DNA of 32,834 bases, from positions 1 through 32,834 of the forward strand of contig JAPYSM010000006.1 of NCBI GenBank assembly GCA_029936485.1, read 5' to 3'. Positions 17,671 through 26,715 of the stretch are shown here, piece by piece. The notes under the pieces are model-generated. The model was not told the DNA's origin, did not search any database, and saw only the letters and a program-made list of their open reading frames with translations. The position numbers and the translations under genes are program-made. The DNA is from Dehalococcoidia bacterium. GTDB taxonomy: Bacteria; Chloroflexota; Dehalococcoidia; Lucifugimonadales; Lucifugimonadaceae. Each line of letters begins with the position of its first letter. The first letter of the stretch is position 1.

Positions 17671-18690
17671 TTGAAGGTCTCAGGTCGATTTGGCGCAGGT
17701 CTACTATCGGACGTCCCATCCGAGGTCGAACGCGCTGAGCGTCTCGGTTACGACGCTATCACCACTTCGGAGACGAAGTACGAGGCGACTACTCGGTGGA
17801 CCCTTGCGGCACACATAAGCACGCGGGCGGAGATCGGCACCTCAATCATCATCGCCTTCCCGCGCAGCCCTTTTGTAATGGCGCAGATGGCCTGGGAATT
17901 GCAAAAACTGACCGGCGGCCGGGTCATGATCGGACTCGGAACACAGGTCAAGGGCCACAACGAGCGTCGATTCAGTTCCGGAATGTGGGAGGCTCCCGCC
18001 ACCCGAATGGAGGAGTACATTCGCATGATGCGGGCGGTATGGGACACGTTCCAGACCGGTGCGAAGCCGGAATTTGAGGGACGCTTCTACAACTTCACAC
18101 TATGCCCACCCGCCTTCAACATGGGGCCGATAGATGTCCCGCCGCCAAAGGTATTCATTTCCGCCGTCGGACCGGCTATGACCCGTGTCGCTGGCCGTGT
18201 CGCTGACGGACTTTTTCTCCACAGCTTCACGACCGAGAAGTACGTCAGGGAAGTCACACTTCCCGAACTGGCACGCGGAGCAGATCAGGCCGGTCGGGAT
18301 CTATCGGCTATCGAGGTGTCCGGAGGCGGCATGATGGCTCTTGGGAAGGACGATTCCGAAATCGAACAAAAGCTCCTCGAACTTCGCCAACCCATTTCTT
18401 TTTACGGGTCTACTCGCACGTATATGAACGTTTTCGACACACATGGGTTGGGTGAACTCGGGCTAATGCTTCACGACATGTCGGTCAAGGGCGAGTGGGA
18501 GCGAATGGTGGAATCCGTACCCTTGGATGTCGTGCGTGAGTTCGCAGTCACATCAACCTATGACAATTTGCCCGATGTTCTAACAAAACGAATGGATTAT
18601 GCGACCCGGGTTTCGTTCGATGCACCGTCAGATACACCTGAAGACGAGGCTCGTTTAATAGATCTGATCAGCAGAGTTCAGGCGATCTAA
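17671..18690 (+). CDS. LLM-class (F420-dependent type) oxidoreductase
   Basis: TTG start; GYDAITTSETKYEATTRWTLAA, GGRVMIGLGTQVKGHNERRF, VFISAVGPAMTRVAGRVADGLFLH. Confidence 0.88.
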   Translation: MKVSGRFGAGLLSDVPSEVERAERLGYDAITTSETKYEATTRWTLAAHISTRAEIGTSIIIAFPRSPFVMAQMAWELQKLTGGRVMIGLGTQVKGHNERRFSSGMWEAPATRMEEYIRMMRAVWDTFQTGAKPEFEGRFYNFTLCPPAFNMGPIDVPPPKVFISAVGPAMTRVAGRVADGLFLHSFTTEKYVREVTLPELARGADQAGRDLSAIEVSGGGMMALGKDDSEIEQKLLELRQPISFYGSTRTYMNVFDTHGLGELGLMLHDMSVKGEWERMVESVPLDVVREFAVTSTYDNLPDVLTKRMDYATRVSFDAPSDTPEDEARLIDLISRVQAI

Positions 18691-19052
18691 CCGCGCAATG
18701 ATCGACCGTTATCCACGTTTGCCCGGCTTGATATCATCTTTAAGCGGCGTTAATCAAACCGGGGTACATCGTGTACGCCGTGCATACGGTGGCCGTAGGG
18801 GCCACGATGTCGACCAAACTACGCGGTAGCAGCATCTTCGGTATGCAGCACGCCATGTATCATCCGGTCAACACGAGGCAGGTCCCTGGTATCGCCTCAG
18901 GGGCAGGTGACACACCGTTGAGTGAGCAACCGACCCTACTCGATGCCCAGTACAACTGATCTGCGACGGGGCCGTATCACATGCCCCACATTGTCCGAAG
19001 AGAAGGGTTGGGGCAAGACTAAAGGAGTTGGCCCCGGCATCTATCCGCAAGT

Positions 19053-19841
19053 TCAACTCGGGTATACCTTACTCAGAAAATCAGAGAGCAGTGAATTGAA
19101 CACGTCTGGCCGTTCGAAGTAGATCGAATGGCCGGTTTCTGGCACTAGCTCTAGATCGGCTCCGGGCGTAACCGCCGCCGCCGCCGCTATCATCGGAGAT
19201 GGCAGTACAACGTCTTCCTTACCTGTTATGTACACCGTTGGTGTGCGGTAACCGGACATCTCTTCGGGAGTAATATCGATCCCGGGTCTCGATACCCGCG
19301 GCTGGTTCAAGCCTTGGATAGCGGAGTAGAGATAGTGCATCCCAGGTTGCTCGGTGAAACAGCGTTCTCCGAGAGCTGGATTGAAGCTTCCAGCGGATCG
19401 TTCCTCCCACGCCTGTCTTAGCTCCTCCAACCTCTCCCGATTTGCCTCACGAGCCTGATCGATCTCGGGTGTGCGCAAGTTACCCGGCGTAGAAGCCATA
19501 AAAAGCGCCGCCACGCGTTCAGGCAGTCGGACCGCAACCGGGAGGCATATCCATCCACCCATGGACTGTGCAACCAGCACAGCCCGCTCTATCTCAAGAT
19601 GATCTAGCAACTCCAGCAGTACATCTGAGTAGCTGATGCGCTCAGAGACATCGCCAATCCAGACGGAACGACCAAATCCAGGATGGCTAAAGGTGACGCA
19701 GCTGTAACTGTCCATGAAATACGGAACCTGCTGCCACCATGAAAGACGATTCCCACCGGCCCCGTGTGCAAACAAGATCACGGGACCCTGCCCCTCTATT
19801 TCGTAATCAAGCGTTGCACTACCTAGGTTGATCAACGGCAT
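19053..19841 (-). CDS. Alpha/beta hydrolase
   Basis: PVILFAHGAGGNRLSWWQQ, LVAQSMGGWI nucleophile elbow, PETGHSIYFERPD catalytic His. Confidence 0.9.
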   Translation of the reverse strand: MPLINLGSATLDYEIEGQGPVILFAHGAGGNRLSWWQQVPYFMDSYSCVTFSHPGFGRSVWIGDVSERISYSDVLLELLDHLEIERAVLVAQSMGGWICLPVAVRLPERVAALFMASTPGNLRTPEIDQAREANRERLEELRQAWEERSAGSFNPALGERCFTEQPGMHYLYSAIQGLNQPRVSRPGIDITPEEMSGYRTPTVYITGKEDVVLPSPMIAAAAAVTPGADLELVPETGHSIYFERPDVFNSLLSDFLSKVYPS

Positions 19842-20083
19842 GTATGGTTCGGCCTCCTGCCTTACGGCTCTCCGCTAGTTCCTGTTAGCGAGATTATGGG
19901 CTTCTCAAACACTTGCCACAGGCGGCTCCATGCCGGATCTAGTGGTTTCCTCCGCTCTACGATGGACGCAATCGTATAAATTCCCCCAGCGTGTACCCCC
20001 GTCTCGCACGATTGGGATAAACGTAAATCTCCGGGCGATTTTGTGGGTGCCGTTGATTCACCCCCCCTCCAATCGTAAAAACT

Positions 20084-20193
20084 GGGGCTATAGGCCCCAA
20101 ACAGGGCTCTTTTTAGTCTCTTTTCCCAGTCGTTCCCTGACCAAAGCTACCTCAGCTTTGGGGATGTGGTGTTAACTTAAAGTCAGGTAGCTT
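20084..20193 (+). promoter_or_regulatory. Structured leader with alternative hairpins upstream of the zinc-ribbon gene
   Basis: GGCCC-CAAACA-GGGCT followed by CTTTTT competes with GGGGC/GCCCC; CCAAAGCT/AGCTTTGG (20141-20161) competes with AAGCTACCT (20144-20152)/AGGTAGCTT (20185-20193). Confidence 0.45.
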
Positions 20194-20236
20194 CGGTGGA
20201 AGACCGCCGAACAAGAGTCAATTTTGGAGGAACCTC

Positions 20237-20380
20237 ATGGACGCCTACTGCATGAAGTGTCGAACAATGCGAGAGATGAATGCTGCCGAACAGGTAACCA
20301 TGAAAAATGGTCGCCCGGCGACGAAGGGCAAGTGCGGCACATGCAGCACAACGCTATTCAAGATCGGCAAAGCCTCTTAA
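20237..20380 (+). CDS. 47-aa DUF5679-like zinc-ribbon protein
   Basis: MDAYCMKCRTMREMNAAEQVTMKNGRPATKGKCGTCSTTLFKIGKAS; CxxC pairs; TTGGAGGA Shine-Dalgarno at about 20224; too short for the supplied ORF track. Confidence 0.85.
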   Translation: MDAYCMKCRTMREMNAAEQVTMKNGRPATKGKCGTCSTTLFKIGKAS

Positions 20381-20406
20381 AGGGCATCCGCATCTGAATC
20401 GATAAA

Positions 20407-20441
20407 GGGGGTGGCAAGCGCTTGATGCGCGAGCCACCCCC
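20407..20441. terminator. Strong hairpin GGGGGTGGC...GCCACCCCC, possibly a bidirectional terminator
   Basis: 9-bp perfect stem with an inner GCGC/GCGC pair, followed by TTGT; lies between convergent genes 20237..20380 (+) and 20467..21459 (-). Confidence 0.75.
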
Positions 20442-20466
20442 TTGTCGCGTCTCCGGGATTGTTGTG

Positions 20467-21459
20467 CTAGCCGAGTCGGCCGAAGTCGGTCGCCACAAGC
20501 GCGTGGATCGCGTCCAGCACGTCTTCGGACAACGGACCCATCTCCTCAGCGCCCAACGCCTGGTAAAGATGATCCAGTTCCGCCATACCCACCAGGACAC
20601 CAGACACCTTGGGGTTTGAGAGCCCGTAGCGCACAGCCAGCTGTGCCCGGGTACCCTGACTGTCCCCAAGCGCTTCCACTATCAACTTCGTCCGCACTTC
20701 GTCCGCGGGCACATCACCGCCCGGGGCTACCGGAGATTCACGTCCGTGCCGCACATCGGTGGCGATCACACCCGCCGCCAGCACACGAATGTTCATTACG
20801 GCGACTTGGTGGGCAGCGCACTTGTCGATCACGTTTCCGAAATCGTATGCCGACCAGCCTTCAGGTACGGCGCGCCCCGAACTCGGGTTCAGGAGATTGT
20901 AGTAAACCTGCGCAGAGTTAAAGCGTTCGCTCTCAATTACCTTGTGTAGGGCGGAACTTTCGCCGGTGCAGGTGAAACCGGCGAACCGCGTCAAACCCTG
21001 CTCAACAAGCCTCTGTATCCCGTCCGCCACCCCGTCCTTGCCGATTGCGTCGACCGTAGCGACCGAGCCGGGGAACCAGCCGCGTTCCTCGGAAACACGG
21101 TTGTGTAGTTGGAAAACGTCCACGCTATCCCGCTGAAGGCGCTTAAGACTCTCGTGCATGGAGCGCTCAACCTGCCCCGGAATGTCGCCCAGTTCGGGGT
21201 CGATGCTGAACTTCGTAGACAGATAAGGCTGCTCATCTTGAGGAATCTCCTTCAACAACCAGCCGAGCGCTGTCTCTGAACGACCCTGCCCGTAAGAGGC
21301 GGCCGTGTCGATCCAGTTGATCCCGGCATCGAGCGCCATCCTGATGGCCTTGCGCCGCGTCTCATCATCGGCATCGATGAGAATGCCTCCAACGGCGCCC
21401 GCGCCGAAAACGATCTCCGATATCTCAAGTCCGGTGTTGCCATATGGTCGGTACTTCAT
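20467..21459 (-). CDS. Aldo/keto reductase
   Basis: MKYRPYGNTGLEISEIVFGAGAVGG, WIDTAASYGQGRSETALGWLL, DVFQLHNRV, LTRFAGFTCTGE; start refined to 21459. Confidence 0.9.
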   Translation of the reverse strand: MKYRPYGNTGLEISEIVFGAGAVGGILIDADDETRRKAIRMALDAGINWIDTAASYGQGRSETALGWLLKEIPQDEQPYLSTKFSIDPELGDIPGQVERSMHESLKRLQRDSVDVFQLHNRVSEERGWFPGSVATVDAIGKDGVADGIQRLVEQGLTRFAGFTCTGESSALHKVIESERFNSAQVYYNLLNPSSGRAVPEGWSAYDFGNVIDKCAAHQVAVMNIRVLAAGVIATDVRHGRESPVAPGGDVPADEVRTKLIVEALGDSQGTRAQLAVRYGLSNPKVSGVLVGMAELDHLYQALGAEEMGPLSEDVLDAIHALVATDFGRLG

Positions 21460-21546
21460 TGTTGCCCCTTGATCGGTGGCCAGGCCCCGCCTGGAACCTA
21501 TCCGTTGGGCTATATATGCCATATGCCCATTTGTTTGATGATCGAA

Positions 21547-22467
21547 TTAAGGCCGTATGTAGCGTCTCAGAGCGTCGAGATGCTCATCGTAGTCAAACAC
21601 CGGGTTCAACAAGAAATGCTCCGCTCCGGCGTCGATGATGGCATCGATCTGTTCATAACAATGATCTGCCGAACCCCATATCGAGACCCGTGATGCCATA
21701 TCCGCGTTGCCGTAGTGATGCCCGAACCAGTCAGCAAGGCGTCGTTCGGCGCGGTCGGCATCATCGTCGATAGCTACATACACCCTTTTCGAAACCGGGT
21801 AGCTCGCCGGGTCGCGGCCCTCGGCGTCCAGCGCATCACGCAGCATAGCTACGCTCTCCTTGAAATCGTCCGCGCTGGAAGAACCCGGGCCCATCCAGCC
21901 ATCGCCGTACTTCGCTGCGCGTTTAATTGCCGCTTCGGCCCGGGCGCCAAACCACACCGGCGGCCGCGGCTTCTGAATCGGCTTCGGCGCCATTGAACCA
22001 CCCAAAAGGTTGTACAACTCACCCTCGTACTCGACTATCTGGTTCTTCCAGAAGGCGTCCATAAATTCCAGAGCCTCATTGAAGCGACGTACGCGACGCC
22101 CGGACTCAAACCCGTACGCGGGTGCGTCCTTATCGCTGCCCCCGAGTCCAACGCCGACGATCAAGCGTCCTTCAGACAACACGTCCAACGTCGCCAGAGT
22201 CTTCGCCAGTTGCGGTGGACTGCGAAGCGGGAGGACGAGCACGCTCACGCCGAGCCGGACTTTTTCGGTGACCGCGGCTAGGTAAGAGAGAAGCGCCAGC
22301 GGCTCTAGGCTAACGCTCGGTCCGATAATCCGTTCCTGAGTCCACAGGCTGTCGTAACCCAACTGTTCAGCACGCAACGAAATGTCACGTATGACTGCCA
22401 GATCAACGTTTCCGTCCGGGAACACCTGCGGAACGGCAAACCCTGCGCCTGAGTAAACCTGGTCCAT
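21547..22467 (-). CDS. LLM-class flavin-dependent oxidoreductase (F420-dependent type)
   Basis: LGYDSLWTQERIIGP, VRLGVSVLVLPLRSPPQLAKTLATLDVLSEGRLIVGVGLG, PPVWFGARAEAAIKRAAKYGDGWMG. Confidence 0.92.
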   Translation of the reverse strand: MDQVYSGAGFAVPQVFPDGNVDLAVIRDISLRAEQLGYDSLWTQERIIGPSVSLEPLALLSYLAAVTEKVRLGVSVLVLPLRSPPQLAKTLATLDVLSEGRLIVGVGLGGSDKDAPAYGFESGRRVRRFNEALEFMDAFWKNQIVEYEGELYNLLGGSMAPKPIQKPRPPVWFGARAEAAIKRAAKYGDGWMGPGSSSADDFKESVAMLRDALDAEGRDPASYPVSKRVYVAIDDDADRAERRLADWFGHHYGNADMASRVSIWGSADHCYEQIDAIIDAGAEHFLLNPVFDYDEHLDALRRYIRP

Positions 22468-22597
22468 ACACGCGCTCCTTCAGTTGTGCAGCGATCCAAA
22501 GAACGCGCCAAAATGGCCACCCATGATGATCAAGCCGCAGCTTACCGCGACAGACCCACCATATGAGAGCTACGTCGCCGCCTGGCATTCCCGCGGT

Positions 22598-23140
22598 CTA
22601 CTCCTGAGTGTCGGACGGGCTGGAATCGAGCGAATTCACCATACGAAAGGCCACCGGACGCAGGAATGACGCTATCTCGGCCGCAAGTTCTTTTGATGCG
22701 CCGCAATCGAGCAGCGCCAGTTCCATATGGCCGACCCATCGGGTCGCGCCAGTCTCTGTTACGCGGAACGGAGCGTGGCGTCGACGTAGCTGCCATGGCC
22801 CGATGTCAGTGGTGTAGCGCGGTTCCCCACCCAGCCACTCCTCAAGGAAAAGCTTCTGGCGTGCACGCCCTTGCTCCATGCTCTCCGGGAAGATGGGCCG
22901 CAGCTCCGGGTCTTCGTCGATCAGGTCGTAAAAACGATCAACGACCTTCTCTATGTTGTTGCGTCCCCCCAGTTGTTTAAACAGACGCTTACGCGTGCCG
23001 GGTCCTCCGAGCACCGGTCCTCCGTCATTCTGAGCCGTGTTCAGCACGGACAGATCCTTCGACATGGATCGTGGGGGCCCCAAGTTCGGCTTCTCGCCCG
23101 GCCCTCCGGATATTCCAGACTCATCTGATTCGTTAATCAT
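22598..23140 (-). CDS. Truncated hemoglobin (group II-like)
   Basis: LFKQLGGRNNIEKVVDRFYDLIDEDPELRPIFP, KLFLEEWLGGEPRYTTDIGPWQLRRRHAPFRVT, RWVGHMELAL. Confidence 0.88.
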   Translation of the reverse strand: MINESDESGISGGPGEKPNLGPPRSMSKDLSVLNTAQNDGGPVLGGPGTRKRLFKQLGGRNNIEKVVDRFYDLIDEDPELRPIFPESMEQGRARQKLFLEEWLGGEPRYTTDIGPWQLRRRHAPFRVTETGATRWVGHMELALLDCGASKELAAEIASFLRPVAFRMVNSLDSSPSDTQE

Positions 23141-23254
23141 CCAGACCGTTCCTCAGGCCAATCCACAAGCCGTTCCAACGAAACCCGGCTCACGGCCAAG
23201 TTAAGCCATAACACCGGGCATTCGAAAACGACTCCAAATAATCACCCTCCGCGG

Positions 23255-24412
23255 TTAGATAGCGTATTGCTTGAGAAGGTTGCGGGCGATGACAAGGCGC
23301 TGAATCTCCGATGTACCCTCACCGATGATCATCAAAGGAGCATCACGGTAGTAACGCTCCAGTGGCAGGTCCTTGATGTACCCGTAACCGCCATGGATGC
23401 GCATCGCGTCCATCGTCACCTCGGCACAGATCTCGGATGCGTACAGCTTGGCCATCCCGGCTTCCAGATCGATACGTGCACCGCTGTCTTTCTTTGCCGC
23501 TGCGTCGTATGTCATCAGCCTCGCGGCGTGAATCTTGGTCGCCATGTCTGCCAGCATGTTCTGAATAGTCTGGCGCTCGGCGATCTTCTTGCCGAAGGTT
23601 TCCCGCTCTTGCGCGTACTTGATAGCAAGCTCAAACGCTCCCGTCGCTACACCCACCGCTCGGGCGGCGATGTTGATACGACCGGTCTCGAGCGCGTCCA
23701 TCACGTGATAGAAGCCTTTGCCCTCTTCCCCGCCGACCAGAAGATCTGCCGATACCCGGTAGTTCTGGAATATTAGCTCGGAGGTATCCACACCCCGGTA
23801 GCCGAGCTTATTCAGGTCCCGGCCCGCCGTAAAACCCGGGCCTTTCTCAGCGATGAAGGCACTGATACCGCGATGCTGTGGGTCGATGCCGGTGTCGGTC
23901 TTTGCAAGGAGTAGGTAAACATCGCCGGTACGACCATTCGTGATGAACAGTTTGTTGCCGTTTACAACATACTCTTCACCATCCCTGACTGCGGTTGTCT
24001 GCAAGCTTGCGACATCGCTACCACCGCCCGGTTCGGTCAGTGCCAGTCCGCCACGCTTTTCGCCGGAAGCCAGTTTTGGGAGCCACTCCCTCTTCTGCTC
24101 CTCAGTGCCGTAATTCACGATCGCGGCTGTGAGGATGGAGTGTGTGCCAATCGGCGCCGTGATCGACATCCAGCCCTTGCAAAGCTCTTCGAACACCATC
24201 GCGTACGTGGTGTAGTCCAGCCCCATACCCCCGTACTCCTCAGGGATCGTGATGCCAAACAGCCCCATCTCGGCCATCTGCTCTACGAGCTCCGTGGGGT
24301 AGGTGTCGTTCTCGTCGTGTTCCGCGGCCTGCGGTACAACGTCCTTCTGGACGAACTCACGAACAGTGGCAACTATTTGGCGGCGTACTTCATCGACGTC
24401 GGCGGTGGTCAT
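23255..24412 (-). CDS. Acyl-CoA dehydrogenase
   Basis: GLFGITIPEEYGGMGLDYTTYAMVFEEL, GLALTEPGGGSDVASLQTTA, YAQERETFGKKIAERQTIQNMLADMA, HGGYGYIKDLPLERYYRDAPLMIIGEGTSEIQR. Confidence 0.96.
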   Translation of the reverse strand: MTTADVDEVRRQIVATVREFVQKDVVPQAAEHDENDTYPTELVEQMAEMGLFGITIPEEYGGMGLDYTTYAMVFEELCKGWMSITAPIGTHSILTAAIVNYGTEEQKREWLPKLASGEKRGGLALTEPGGGSDVASLQTTAVRDGEEYVVNGNKLFITNGRTGDVYLLLAKTDTGIDPQHRGISAFIAEKGPGFTAGRDLNKLGYRGVDTSELIFQNYRVSADLLVGGEEGKGFYHVMDALETGRINIAARAVGVATGAFELAIKYAQERETFGKKIAERQTIQNMLADMATKIHAARLMTYDAAAKKDSGARIDLEAGMAKLYASEICAEVTMDAMRIHGGYGYIKDLPLERYYRDAPLMIIGEGTSEIQRLVIARNLLKQYAI

Positions 24413-24578
24413 TTTTGGTCCTGTTGGCTCTGGATGCGTTTAACGAAATTTCGTACCTGAGATTGTGCGTCTCAATTGGATGGGCGGCAAGGTGTCATCG
24501 CGTTAGATCACGGTCTGATCAGATCCCCGGCCTGTGGCGATAACAATAATTTCGGTAGCCACTATAGAATCCAATCCC

Positions 24579-25796
24579 ATGCCCCCAAATGACGTGGATC
24601 GACTTCTCGCCAATTTTGAGACCGGAACCCTGTTGCGTCCTTCGGTCGATATCCCGAACTCCGTGGACCTGTCCCGTGCGGTCGCTCACCTTTCTGGCGA
24701 CGGAACTATTCCTGTCGGAATCGGTTCCGAAGCCATGATCGGTAAGTTGATCGGCGCGTCGGAACACATCGTGTTCGTCGTCGTCGACGGGCTCGGGATG
24801 ACGTTGCTAGAGACGCTTCCTGAGAATTCATTCCTTCGCCGAAATTTTGCACTTGAACTGCGGTCCGTCTTCCCATCCACAACGTCCGCGGCGTTGACGA
24901 GCCTTGCCACCGGAGCCTGGCCATCAGAGCACGCCGTGATCGGCTGGTGGACGCACTTCACGGAAATACCCGGGCCTGCGACAGTGCTGCCGTTTATCAA
25001 TCGGGTTACCGGTGCGCCACTCTCAGAGCAGGGCCTCAGCACCGAGGCAGTATTTCCTCTTCCGTCGAGGATCTCCTCATTCGACAGAAGCGCCATCGGG
25101 ATTCTTCCGGTCCATCTTACCCACAGCGTTTATTCCGGATATTCGCTTGGAAAGGCCATCCGCAGGGGCTACGGCTCGATTGCTGAAGGGATAGATGCGA
25201 CGTTGACGAGACTCTCGGACGCTTCCGGCCCCACCTATACTTACCTGTATCTCCCACAGGTCGATTCGGCGGCGCACACAAGCGGCGTCGGTAGCGAATC
25301 AACACGCGCAGCGCTCGCCGATGTGGACAGCGGTCTGGAACGCCTTGCTCGAGACAAGCCGGATGCGACGAAACTTATCATCAGCGCCGATCACGGACAT
25401 CTGGATGCTTTCCCACCAGATCCGATGCTCATTCGGGAAGACGACGAGCTAGGCCTCATGCTCCGGCACACCCCATCCGGTGACGCGCGAGTGAACTATT
25501 ACCACGTGCGCGAGGACGCTGTTGACCGATTTGCTGACGCGTATGCCGATCGGATACCTGACGATGTGGTCCTCCTCACTCAGGACGAGATCGAGAGCCT
25601 TGAACTGCTTGGGCCCGGAATTATTCCCACTCGAACGCGTGATCGCATGGGCGACTACATCGCCATATGCATGAGTACAGCCGTTTTCGCATGGTCAGCG
25701 GCTAACTCCATTGGCCCGGATATGTCACGTCTCGTATCCCACCATTCCGGGCTGTCTCCGGACGAAGTTCGCATCCCGTTGATCATTGCCGACTAG
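24579..25796 (+). CDS. Type I phosphodiesterase/nucleotide pyrophosphatase (alkaline phosphatase superfamily)
   Basis: VFVVVDGLGMTLLE, SVFPSTTSAALTSLATGAWPSEHAVIGW, LPQVDSAAHTSG, LIISADHGH. Confidence 0.9.
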   Translation: MPPNDVDRLLANFETGTLLRPSVDIPNSVDLSRAVAHLSGDGTIPVGIGSEAMIGKLIGASEHIVFVVVDGLGMTLLETLPENSFLRRNFALELRSVFPSTTSAALTSLATGAWPSEHAVIGWWTHFTEIPGPATVLPFINRVTGAPLSEQGLSTEAVFPLPSRISSFDRSAIGILPVHLTHSVYSGYSLGKAIRRGYGSIAEGIDATLTRLSDASGPTYTYLYLPQVDSAAHTSGVGSESTRAALADVDSGLERLARDKPDATKLIISADHGHLDAFPPDPMLIREDDELGLMLRHTPSGDARVNYYHVREDAVDRFADAYADRIPDDVVLLTQDEIESLELLGPGIIPTRTRDRMGDYIAICMSTAVFAWSAANSIGPDMSRLVSHHSGLSPDEVRIPLIIAD

Positions 25797-26053
25797 TCAG
25801 ATCCAGCCGTTTCAATCCTCTGGAGAGTGCTGATTGGAAATTTGGCCTATGCCATGCGAGGCATTCCCGGTGTCATCGTTAGGTGCCAGGTCCTGCGCAT
25901 ATTCACATTTCCGCCCCCGACCGCCTCGCCAGTCCGTGCGGGTGGCGGTATCCTCCGGCTCTATTGATCTACGCTGCGCACACTTTAGGTGCTCACAGGG
26001 TAGATCTTTGCTTCCAGTCATCTGGCTGAACAAGAACCTCCCCGGGGGGGCAC

Positions 26054-26509
26054 ATGCCGAAATCGACGGACCCATCAAGCACGCTCGAACAAACAGGTCT
26101 AATAGGCCAACCGGACCGAGAACGGTTCGTGAATACAGCCGCCCGCCTCGCCGCAGAGGTGTACGACTTTCACGAGCGCTGGGCGCTGGAATCGGGAACG
26201 CCACTAGAGGTGATCATCAAGCGCACCCCTATGCTGGATGAAGAGGTGCGCGAGCTAAAGGAAGAGATCGAAAGGCCAGTTTCCGAATTCGATGAAGCGG
26301 CGATGGCGGAGGAAGCGGCGGATGTTCTTTTTGTCGCTCTTGGCCACATGGAGCAACTTGGCACCGTTGGACTGAACGGCATGAATGCGGTGACGGCGAA
26401 AAACGTCGCCAAGACCACGAAGTCTCACTTCAAGCACCCCGTATCCGGCAAAGTGACGCGCATCGGCCGGAAAGATTCCCCGCAGACTGAATCGGGGGCC
26501 CTATCGTGA
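26054..26509 (+). CDS. MazG-like/phosphoribosyl-ATP pyrophosphohydrolase-fold protein
   Basis: MLDEEVRELKEEIE... MAEEAADVLFVALGHMEQLG...NAVTAKNVAKTT matches the EExxE/EExxD metal-binding helices of the all-alpha NTP pyrophosphatases. Confidence 0.7.
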   Translation: MPKSTDPSSTLEQTGLIGQPDRERFVNTAARLAAEVYDFHERWALESGTPLEVIIKRTPMLDEEVRELKEEIERPVSEFDEAAMAEEAADVLFVALGHMEQLGTVGLNGMNAVTAKNVAKTTKSHFKHPVSGKVTRIGRKDSPQTESGALS

Positions 26510-26640
26510 AAATCCCCGGTATCGAGATCTTCGAGATCAACCCGACCGAAATCGTGGACCCCGGAAGAATCTAGCTGTTCGTTCGGGTCGACACCGATGA
26601 GGGGATCAGCGGTTGGGGAGAACGCCACTCACTCAATCAC
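26506..26640 (+). pseudogene. N-terminal remnant of an enolase-superfamily MR/MLE gene with in-frame TAG
   Basis: GTG start overlapping the upstream stop (GTGA): VKIPGIEIFEINPTEIVDPGRI*LFVRVDTDEGISGWGERHSLN; homology stops after about 45 codons. Confidence 0.8.
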
Positions 26641-26715
26641 GCGACGCACCCCCACCGAATCGCTGTATCATCCGCAATCCTTACGACACGGAACAACTAT
26701 CGGAAAAGAGACCCG

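Noticed and set aside
18771-18959. 62-aa ORF in the convergent gap
   Set aside because: No motif and no Shine-Dalgarno; likely noncoding
26572-26574. TAG in the enolase remnant as pyrrolysine or readthrough
   Set aside because: Homology ends about 20 codons after the TAG, so the gene is truncated regardless
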